Assembly (NCBI GenBank): GCA_003242645.1
Contig: QGVC01000124.1
Coordinates: 1 to 9,075 of the forward strand
From: Pseudomonadota bacterium
GTDB taxonomy: Bacteria > Pseudomonadota > Alphaproteobacteria > Rhizobiales > Hyphomicrobiaceae
Direction of reading: 5' to 3'
Length of the DNA: 9,075 nt
Shown here: in pieces, positions 1-5,465 of the stretch
Numbering within the stretch: the stretch's first letter is position 1
How the letters are laid out: each line of letters opens with the position of its first letter
Program-made: the position numbers and the translations under genes
The notes under the pieces: model-generated
What the model saw: only the letters and a program-made list of their open reading frames with translations
The model's database searches: none
Told to the model about the DNA's origin: nothing

Positions 1-87
1 TTTTTAAAAAAAAAACGGTAATAGAATATGGGTTCCGTTCCGGGGCCCGGGAATGTGTAAAAAGGACCGGTTTTTGGAAGACTTCTT
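1..87. other. AT- and homopolymer-rich left edge, no gene
   Basis: No gene is visible here. The stretch has T5 followed by A10, runs such as A5 and T5, and an almost perfect GC palindrome at 38-53 (7 of 8 positions pair). Its composition is abruptly different from the GC-rich DNA that starts near position 90. It lies downstream of the MFS gene's stop, so it could hold that gene's terminator: read on the minus strand, the palindrome is followed about 25 bases later by a T-rich run. The homopolymer doubling looks equally like a low-quality contig end. I lean towards an assembly or read-end artefact. Confidence 0.5.
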
Positions 88-1386
88 TTACCCTGGGATT
101 TGAGCAGCACCAGCCTTCGGACGTCGACGATACCAGATGGCCATGAACTCCATGGAGGCTGCCGATAGCAAGCCTGCCGCCAGCACAACCGCCTCAGCGA
201 TGGTGTAACCCCACAAGTCGACGACGATGGCCAGGATGGCCGGTGCCAGCGCGTTTACGAGCAAGTACGGAGTCGCGAGCACGCCGAGCACCGTTCCGTA
301 CCCCTGCGGCCCGAAGAGGGCCAGGGGCACTGCGCCGCGAACAATCGTCACCAACCCGTTAGCGATCCCGAAGAAGATGATGAACATCAAGGCAGCCGAA
401 TAGCTGCCGCTCCCCGCCATCAGGACGATGAACGCAAGCGGCATGCCGCCGACGGAAATTCGCCCGAGGTCGATGGCATGCAACCGGCGGCCGAACAGGA
501 TTTCAGCCACACGGCCCGCCACCTGTGCCACCCCCTTCAAGGAGGCCAAGCCGACCGCCGCTGCAGCCGACAGACCGTTCGCTTCAAGGACAGCGGGAAG
601 GTGCACCGCCATAGCGCCGAAGACGAAGGCGCTAGCCGACGTGACGACAGCGAAAAGGAGGATGGCGAGGGTGCGCGCCTGCCCTTCGAGCGGTGGATCG
701 GCTTCCGCGGACGGCGCCTGGGTCTCTCCTATTGTTCGTCCCGGTAGCGGCTTCTCACGGCGCGCAAGCCCCCACCAATGCAAAGGCAGGCAGACGAAAA
801 TATTGAACCCCGCGTAGATGACCAACGTCAGCCGCCAGCCGAACTCGCCGGTGAGGATATGGCCGATCGGCCAGAAGAAGGTCGAGGCGAAGCCGCCGAA
901 CAGCGTGAGGTAGGAGATCGCCCGGCGCCCGCGATGTGGCGCAACCTGGACGAGGGCCGCAAATGCGGCGTCGTAAAGCGTCATGCGCATGCCGAGGCCC
1001 ATGATGGCCCAGCCCGCGAGATAGACGGCCGAATGCGTGGCTGCCGCCACGATAAGGAGGGACGCAGCACACAATACGGAGCCCACGCTCATGACCAGCC
1101 TGGCGCCCTTCGTATCGATGGCCTTGCCCACCGCCGTGGACACGAAGCTCGAGGCCAACAAGCCGATCGTGAGGCCAGAGAAGACGAGGGTGCGGCTCCA
1201 TCCCGTATCTGCGGCTATGGGGCTCGCCAGCACGCCAAGGGCATAGAGCGTCGTTCCCCAGGCCACGATCTGCGTGACACCGAGAGCCAGGATCGCCGTT
1301 CCGATCGGCGAGACAATCCATGCCCAGGCAGATCCGACAAACGTGCTCTCAGTGCCCCGCAACATGAACCGGCCCGTGCTCCTCAT
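88..1386 (-). CDS. MFS transporter, substrate unknown
   Basis: This is an inner-membrane secondary transporter of the major facilitator superfamily, 432 residues, the usual length for a 12-helix member. Hydrophobic segments are spread through two halves joined by a charged, proline-rich loop at about residues 206-238. A motif-A-like sequence, VGKAIDTKGAR at 86-96, sits in the helix 2-3 loop. The stretch GMRMTLYDAAFAAL (132-145), followed by GGFASTFFWPIGH (164-176), resembles a group of uncharacterised rhizobial MFS proteins as I remember them. The ATG at 1386 has no clear ribosome binding site. An ATG at 1365 has AGGAG 13 bases upstream, so the protein may be 425 residues. The gene diverges from the ABC1 kinase gene. 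Substrate cannot be read from sequence; small organic acids or arsenite are possible but unsupported. The family call is firm. Confidence 0.9.
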   Translation of the reverse strand: MRSTGRFMLRGTESTFVGSAWAWIVSPIGTAILALGVTQIVAWGTTLYALGVLASPIAADTGWSRTLVFSGLTIGLLASSFVSTAVGKAIDTKGARLVMSVGSVLCAASLLIVAAATHSAVYLAGWAIMGLGMRMTLYDAAFAALVQVAPHRGRRAISYLTLFGGFASTFFWPIGHILTGEFGWRLTLVIYAGFNIFVCLPLHWWGLARREKPLPGRTIGETQAPSAEADPPLEGQARTLAILLFAVVTSASAFVFGAMAVHLPAVLEANGLSAAAAVGLASLKGVAQVAGRVAEILFGRRLHAIDLGRISVGGMPLAFIVLMAGSGSYSAALMFIIFFGIANGLVTIVRGAVPLALFGPQGYGTVLGVLATPYLLVNALAPAILAIVVDLWGYTIAEAVVLAAGLLSAASMEFMAIWYRRRPKAGAAQIPG

Positions 1387-1434
1387 CGGTTGGTCCGAGC
1401 CAGATTAGCGCTGCAAAACGCGGTCCGTCACGCA

Positions 1435-1451
1435 CTGCCGGTGCACGGCAG
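1435..1451. repeat. 6-bp inverted repeat in the MFS/ABC1 divergent spacer
   Basis: CTGCCG and CGGCAG are perfect inverted arms separated by five bases. The repeat lies inside the 147-base spacer (1387-1533) between the divergent MFS and ABC1 kinase genes, about 50 bases upstream of the MFS start and 82 upstream of the kinase start. An operator is one possibility, but arms this short in GC-rich DNA occur by chance. I see no convincing -35/-10 pair in the spacer on either strand. Confidence 0.25.
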
Positions 1452-1533
1452 CTCTGCGTCGATCCCTCCTGAGCCACCATCTGGACGGGGCCTGCCGTAG
1501 GGCCAATATGGTCCGGCAAGGAGATCATTCGGA

Positions 1534-2892
1534 ATGAACGACAAGGAAGAGAACCGCTTTGCGGCCCGTGCGGCACGCTACGTGCGGGTGGGGACGAACG
1601 TGGGCGCCGTCGCGGCCCGGGTCGCGGGGCAGCGACTCTTTGGCATCGAGGGTGATCGGTCTCGGAACGCGGCGGAGCTGGCGGCCGCGCTCGGTGGCCT
1701 CAAAGGGCCGCTGATGAAGGTTGCCCAGCTTCTGTCAACTATTCCGGAGGCACTGCCGCCTGAGTACGCCCGTGAGCTTTCTCAGTTGCAGAGCCAGGCG
1801 CCGCCAATGGGGCCTGCGTTCGTGCGACGCCGGATGGTGGCAGAGCTTGGCCCGGACTGGGCCTCACGCTTCAAGAGCTTCTCGACGGAAGCTTCGGCGT
1901 CCGCCTCGCTGGGGCAGGTGCATAAGGCCGTGTCTCAGGACGGCCGTTTGCTTGCCTGCAAGCTGCAGTACCCGGACATGCAATCCGCCGTCGAGGCCGA
2001 TCTCACGCAGCTGAAAGTCGTGTTCTCGATCCACGCCCGGATGGATCCGGCGATCGACACGCGAGAGATCCTGACGGAGATTGCCGCGCGGCTGCGGGAG
2101 GAGCTGGACTACGAGCTGGAAGCGCGACACATGCGGCTCTATGGCCAGATCTTCGATGGCGATCCGCTCATCCGTGTGCCGCGTGTGGAGCCCGAGCTAA
2201 CGACGAAGCGGCTGCTCACCATGAGCTGGCTCGAGGGCAAGCCCCTGCTGTCCTATAAGGAGGCGCCGCTCGAGCACCGCAATGTGATCGCGCGCGCCTT
2301 GTTTCGCGCGTGGTGGTATCCGTTCAGCCACTACGGCGTGATCCACGGCGATCCGCATCTCGGCAACTACACGATTTTTGAGGAAGACGGCGTTCCCGCC
2401 GGCATCAACCTGCTGGATTACGGCTGTATCCGGACGTTCCGCACGCCGTTCGTCCAGGGTGTCATCGACCTCTACACGGGCTTGTTGACGGGCAATCAAG
2501 AGCTCATCGTTCACGCCTATGAGACCTGGGGTTTCAGGGGGCTCACGCAGGAATTGATCGAGGCGATGAACATCTGGGCACGGTTCATCTATGGCCCGCT
2601 GCTCGACGATCGCGAGAGGACCATCGCCGAAGGCACGACGCCGGGAGAGTACGGCCGCCGCGAAGCGTTCCAGGTCCACAAGATCCTGAAGGAGAAAGGC
2701 CCGGTGGTCATTCCCCGCGAGTTCGTCTTCATGGACCGAGCGGCAATCGGACTCGGCGGCGTTTTCCTCCATCTTAACGCGCGGATGAACTGGTATCGCC
2801 TGTTCAACGAGACGATCGAGGATTTCAACCTTGCCGAAGTCGGAGAGCGCCAGCGGACGGCTTTCACCGCGGCGGGCGTGCCACTGCCCTAG
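1534..2892 (+). CDS. ABC1/AarF/UbiB-type atypical kinase
   Basis: This is a 452-residue atypical protein-kinase-like protein of the ABC1/ADCK/UbiB family (COG0661), whose studied members support ubiquinone synthesis or lipid homeostasis. Family landmarks appear in order. The signature that is normally KxGQ reads KVAQ at 62-65. An alanine/serine-rich nucleotide loop with SLGQVH spans 120-130. The likely ATP-binding lysine is K143 in ACKLQYP. An ELDYELEA helix follows at 190-197. The catalytic loop HGDPHLGN is at 271-278 and the metal-binding DYG at 295-297. There is no C-terminal pair of membrane helices as in E. coli UbiB, so it is probably soluble or peripheral. The start is supported by AAGGAG at 1518-1523, ten bases before the ATG. 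It converges on the TerB-like gene with only 8 bases between stops. I do not assign ubiB, since the substrate and role are unknown. Confidence 0.9.
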   Translation: MNDKEENRFAARAARYVRVGTNVGAVAARVAGQRLFGIEGDRSRNAAELAAALGGLKGPLMKVAQLLSTIPEALPPEYARELSQLQSQAPPMGPAFVRRRMVAELGPDWASRFKSFSTEASASASLGQVHKAVSQDGRLLACKLQYPDMQSAVEADLTQLKVVFSIHARMDPAIDTREILTEIAARLREELDYELEARHMRLYGQIFDGDPLIRVPRVEPELTTKRLLTMSWLEGKPLLSYKEAPLEHRNVIARALFRAWWYPFSHYGVIHGDPHLGNYTIFEEDGVPAGINLLDYGCIRTFRTPFVQGVIDLYTGLLTGNQELIVHAYETWGFRGLTQELIEAMNIWARFIYGPLLDDRERTIAEGTTPGEYGRREAFQVHKILKEKGPVVIPREFVFMDRAAIGLGGVFLHLNARMNWYRLFNETIEDFNLAEVGERQRTAFTAAGVPLP

Positions 2893-2900
2893 CGAAAAAC

Positions 2901-3314
2901 CTACACTCTTTGGTGCCGAGCCTTGGCGGCCCGCTCAAGGGCAGCACAAGTGAGCGCATCGAGGCCGAACTTGTCCGCCAGAAGCTCGAGAAATCGCACC
3001 TCCTCGAGCTTCACTTTGAGGTCCGAAGCCGCAACCTCTGCGGCAAGCACGTAGGCCGTTTCGCGGAGACGCTGGGGAAGGACCTCGGCGATCATGTCGA
3101 GAACCTTGTCCAGCCCATCGGGGCCGCTGAGAACCGCCCCGCACTCCTCGGCTTTGCGCACCAGCCAGTCCTGATCGTAGCCCTGGAACGCAGGGAGCTG
3201 CTGGACGATAGAGCCGATCCGGGACAGCTCGTCGTCGGTCATGGCGCGGTCCACGGCCGAAACGGTGATCATCGCGTAGACGAGCGCCTCTTGCGGCGTC
3301 AGACGAGAAGACAT
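2901..3314 (-). CDS. TerB-like (tellurite-resistance family) protein
   Basis: This is a 137-residue helical protein with the features of a TerB/DjlA-like domain. Two acidic pseudo-repeats are visible: SAVDRAMTDDEL near residues 19-30 and AASDLKVKLEEVRFLELLAD in the C-terminal half. In this family such aspartates and glutamates line a metal-binding surface. Despite the name, most isolated bacterial TerB-like proteins have no shown link to tellurite, and no other ter gene is present. I chose the ATG at 3314 because GGGAG lies four bases upstream; a TTG at 3329 would start the protein before that binding site. No signal peptide or membrane helix is seen, so it is probably cytoplasmic. It diverges from lysS and converges on the ABC1 kinase gene. 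The kinase-TerB-lysS grouping recurs in rhizobia as I recall, which is unverified. Confidence 0.78.
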   Translation of the reverse strand: MSSRLTPQEALVYAMITVSAVDRAMTDDELSRIGSIVQQLPAFQGYDQDWLVRKAEECGAVLSGPDGLDKVLDMIAEVLPQRLRETAYVLAAEVAASDLKVKLEEVRFLELLADKFGLDALTCAALERAAKARHQRV

Positions 3315-3327
3315 GCGTCTCCCTTTC

Positions 3328-3359
3328 AAAAAACGGAGCTAGACATCCTCTCGTCTAGC
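3328..3359 (-). promoter_or_regulatory. Hairpin plus T6 tract in the terB-like leader
   Basis: On the minus strand, GCTAGAC and GTCTAGC form perfect 7-base arms around an 8-base loop (3359 down to 3338). TCCG follows, then six T (3333-3328), then the GGGAG ribosome binding site and the ATG at 3314. A hairpin followed by a T run just before a start codon resembles an attenuator or leader terminator. The four-base gap before the T run is longer than in classic intrinsic terminators, so a repressor operator is an alternative. Confidence 0.4.
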
Positions 3360-3393
3360 ACACCACATCATGACGTGAATGCGACCCTTGCGA

Positions 3394-3422
3394 TTGACGC
3401 ATCAGTTCGGCGCACATAGGTT
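3394..3422 (+). promoter_or_regulatory. Candidate lysS promoter
   Basis: TTGACG (3394-3399) is a good -35 hexamer, and 17 bases later comes TAGGTT (3417-3422), a weak -10. This would start the transcript about 40 bases before the lysS ATG. Alphaproteobacterial housekeeping promoters often keep a strong -35 and a loose -10, which fits, but the -10 matches the consensus at only about three positions. Confidence 0.35.
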
Positions 3423-3433
3423 GCCCGCAACCT
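3418..3433. repeat. 16-bp palindrome upstream of lysS
   Basis: AGGTTGC and GCAACCT are perfect 7-base arms around CC, giving a compact 16-base inverted repeat that ends 39 bases before the lysS start. It overlaps the candidate -10 and predicted transcript start, where a dimeric repressor would be expected to bind. It could also fold as a short hairpin in the leader RNA, though a two-base loop is too tight to fold unless the closing pairs open. Confidence 0.45.
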
Positions 3434-3472
3434 CATTCAAAGCCGCGGCGCATCGCGCCTCACGATAACCCT

Positions 3473-5092
3473 ATGACGAGAATCGATCCCAAGCTTACGG
3501 AAGTCGCCCAAAGCTCGCGCGCTTGGCCGTTTGAGGAGGCACGGCGACTGGTCGCTCGCCTGGAGCGCATGGGATGCGGGCCAGACAAAGTGGTGATTTT
3601 CGAGACCGGCTATGGCCCTTCGGGCCTGCCGCATATTGGCACGTTTGGCGAAGTGGCACGCACGAGCATGGTGCGGCATGCCTTTGAGGTGCTGACCGGC
3701 GGCAAGTGGAAGACGCGCCTCATCTGCTTTTCGGACGACATGGACGGCATGCGCAAGGTGCCGGACAACGTCCCCAACAGGGAGATGCTGCAGCAGCACT
3801 TGCACAAGCCGCTGACAAGCGTGCCCGACCCATTCGGCAAATACGAGAGCTTCGCGCACCACAACAACGCGATGCTGCGCGAGTTTCTCGATCGGTTCGG
3901 CTTCGACTACGAGTTCTTCTCGGCAACCGAGTGCTATAAGTCCGGCCGCTTCGACGCTACGCTCCTGAAAATGCTCGAAGTCTACGACGAGGTTAAGGAG
4001 ATCATTCTCCCCACCCTCGGGCCTGAGCGGCGCGCCACCTACTCGCCGTTCCTGCCAATTTGTCCGCGGACAGGCCGCGTCCTTCAGGTCCCCACGGTGG
4101 AACGGCACCCGGACAGGGGCACCATCGTCTATCTCGATCCCGAGACCGGCGAACGGGTCGAGACACCGGTCACCGGCGGCCGCGTGAAGTGTCAGTGGAA
4201 GGCCGACTGGGCACTCAGATGGGTCGCGCTGGGCGTCGACTACGAGATGGCCGGCAAGGACCTGATCGATTCGGTGACGCTCTCCTCGAAGATCTGCCGG
4301 GCGCTTGGCGGCACCCCGCCCGAGGGCTTTATCTATGAGCTGTTCCTCGACGAGAAAGGTCAGAAGATATCGAAGTCGATCGGGAATGGCCTCACGATCG
4401 AAGAGTGGCTGACCTACGCCACGCCAGAGAGCCTGTCGCTGTTCATGTACCAGAAGCCGAAGTCAGCGAAGCGGCTCTACTTCGACGTCATCCCGCGCGC
4501 GGTAGACGAATACTTGCAGTTGCTTGCTGCCTATCCGGCGCAGGACGAGAAGCAGAAGCTCGACAACCCGGTATGGCACATCCATGCCGGCGAGCCTCCG
4601 CGCGCGGAGCTGCCGATCAGCTACGGTCTGCTGCTCAACCTCGTCGCGGCGTCCAACGCCGAGGACAAATCCGTCCTTTGGGGCTTCATCCGCCGGCACG
4701 CCCCCGATGCGACACCGGAGAAGTATCCGGTGCTCGATCAGCTTGCCGGCTACGCGGTGACCTACTACCGCGATTTCGTGCTGCCGACGAAGACATACCG
4801 GCTACCCGACGACGCCGAGCGGCGCGCGCTCGAGGTGCTGGAGCAAGAGCTCGGCAAGGCGCCACCGGGTGCAACGGCGGAGGATTTGCAGAACATCGTC
4901 TACGAGGTCGGTAAGGCGAATGGATTCGCCGACAAGCTGCGGGACTGGTTCCGCGCGATCTACGAAGTCCTTCTCGGGCAGTCTCAAGGTCCGCGGTTCG
5001 GATCATTCATTGAGCTGTACGGGATCGAGGAGACGCGGCGCCTGATCCGGAAAGCGCTGGCGGGCGAGCTGGTAGGGGCCGCGCAGGCCTAG
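3473..5092 (+). CDS. lysS: Lysyl-tRNA synthetase, class I
   Basis: This enzyme charges tRNA-Lys with lysine using ATP in the cytoplasm. It is the class I, archaeal-type enzyme, built on a Rossmann fold and unrelated to the class II LysRS of E. coli. The class I signatures are clear. The HIGH motif reads HIGT at 54-57 within [13 protein letters not shown], and the KMSKS motif reads KISKS at 298-302. Conserved blocks such as [18 protein letters not shown] (85-102), [10 protein letters not shown] and QGPRFGSF near the end match alphaproteobacterial members as I remember them. The length of 539 residues is normal, and the C-terminal part after about 330 is the helical anticodon-binding region. 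The ATG at 3473 lacks a strong ribosome binding site, but no better start lies before the conserved AWPFEEARR block. It is transcribed alone and ends convergently with a small membrane-protein gene. The symbol lysK is also used for this class. Confidence 0.96.
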   Translation: MTRIDPKLTEVAQSSRAWPFEEARRLVARLERMGCGPDKVVIFETGYGPSGLPHIGTFGEVARTSMVRHAFEVLTGGKWKTRLICFSDDMDGMRKVPDNVPNREMLQQHLHKPLTSVPDPFGKYESFAHHNNAMLREFLDRFGFDYEFFSATECYKSGRFDATLLKMLEVYDEVKEIILPTLGPERRATYSPFLPICPRTGRVLQVPTVERHPDRGTIVYLDPETGERVETPVTGGRVKCQWKADWALRWVALGVDYEMAGKDLIDSVTLSSKICRALGGTPPEGFIYELFLDEKGQKISKSIGNGLTIEEWLTYATPESLSLFMYQKPKSAKRLYFDVIPRAVDEYLQLLAAYPAQDEKQKLDNPVWHIHAGEPPRAELPISYGLLLNLVAASNAEDKSVLWGFIRRHAPDATPEKYPVLDQLAGYAVTYYRDFVLPTKTYRLPDDAERRALEVLEQELGKAPPGATAEDLQNIVYEVGKANGFADKLRDWFRAIYEVLLGQSQGPRFGSFIELYGIEETRRLIRKALAGELVGAAQA

Positions 5093-5108
5093 ATTTTCTT
5101 CGGTGCGC

Positions 5109-5151
5109 GATCCGCTGACAATCTAGAAATTTCCTGTCTGCGGAGCGGATC
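5109..5151. terminator. Inverted repeat between convergent lysS and microprotein gene
   Basis: GATCCGCT (5109-5116) and AGCGGATC (5144-5151) are perfect 8-base arms. Inside them GACA (5117-5120) can pair with TGTC (5135-5138), leaving a five-base bulge and a 14-base loop. The repeat sits 16 bases after the lysS stop and 21 bases beyond the microprotein stop on the other strand, where a bidirectional terminator would be expected. No T run follows on either strand, so it may instead block 3' exonucleases or act with Rho. Confidence 0.45.
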
Positions 5152-5172
5152 ACGTCCAGCCGCAGGTGAAAG

Positions 5173-5367
5173 TCAGCTTTGACCCGTGGTCTTGAGGGAA
5201 CGGAGTTTTCTCAGCTCGTGAAGAATAGCAGCGAGGCCGACCGACAAAAAGCCGAAGCCGATCATCAAAACTCCAAGTATTTCGTGAATCGCGCTGCGGG
5301 AAGACGCGAAAACAAACAGCCCGCCAAGGATCTCAAGTAGGCCGACAAGAACCAATACGATGACCAT
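5173..5367 (-). CDS. Small two-helix membrane protein, unknown function
   Basis: I do not recognise a named family. The 64-residue product has a first hydrophobic helix at about residues 1-20, with EILGG inside it, then a short polar turn, SSRSAIHEI (22-30). A second helix follows at about 29-49, then a basic tail (HELRKLRSLK, 50-59). By the positive-inside rule the basic tail is probably cytoplasmic, so both ends may face inward. The start at 5367 is set by GGGGAGG seven bases upstream; a TTG at 5385 would begin before that site. It lies on the same strand as the DUF262 nuclease gene, 98 bases downstream of it, and converges on lysS. It could be a membrane partner or effector of the nuclease, or an unrelated housekeeping microprotein. 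I have a vague memory of similar RSAxHEI-type proteins in other proteobacteria, unverified. Confidence 0.72.
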   Translation of the reverse strand: MVIVLVLVGLLEILGGLFVFASSRSAIHEILGVLMIGFGFLSVGLAAILHELRKLRSLKTTGQS

Positions 5368-5425
5368 CTGACTGCCTCCCCGCAACGGCGCTTTGCAGAA
5401 TATCCCAGTCCAGCGATTCAGGGAG

Positions 5426-5444
5426 GCAAGGGTCGTCTCCTTGC
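5426..5444 (-). terminator. Weak hairpin downstream of the DUF262 gene
   Basis: GCAAGG and CCTTGC are perfect 6-base arms around a 7-base loop, 21 bases after the DUF262 stop on its strand. No T run follows, so it would be a poor intrinsic terminator, and read-through into the small membrane-protein gene downstream is plausible. The 98-base gap between the two genes (5368-5465) otherwise holds only the microprotein's ribosome binding site. Confidence 0.3.
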
Positions 5445-5465
5445 ATTAACGAGCCGGCCGCACGC

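Noticed and set aside
778..1500. Plus-strand open frame of 240 codons over the MFS gene
   Set aside because: The product is rich in R, A, E and D with no hydrophobic core or motif, and it runs antisense through a well-supported MFS gene.
1492..1518. Imperfect inverted repeat around CCAATATGG before the ABC1 kinase start
   Set aside because: The arms match only as TGCCG/CGGCA and CCA/TGG with an unequal interior loop, within the range of chance.
2901..3314. Tellurite-resistance operon
   Set aside because: Only a TerB-like domain is present, with no terZ, terD, terC or terA neighbours, so no tellurite role is claimed.
3437..4108. Minus-strand open frame of 223 codons over the lysS 5' half
   Set aside because: It overlaps the lysyl-tRNA synthetase catalytic domain on the opposite strand, with no recognisable motif; it is a codon-bias shadow.
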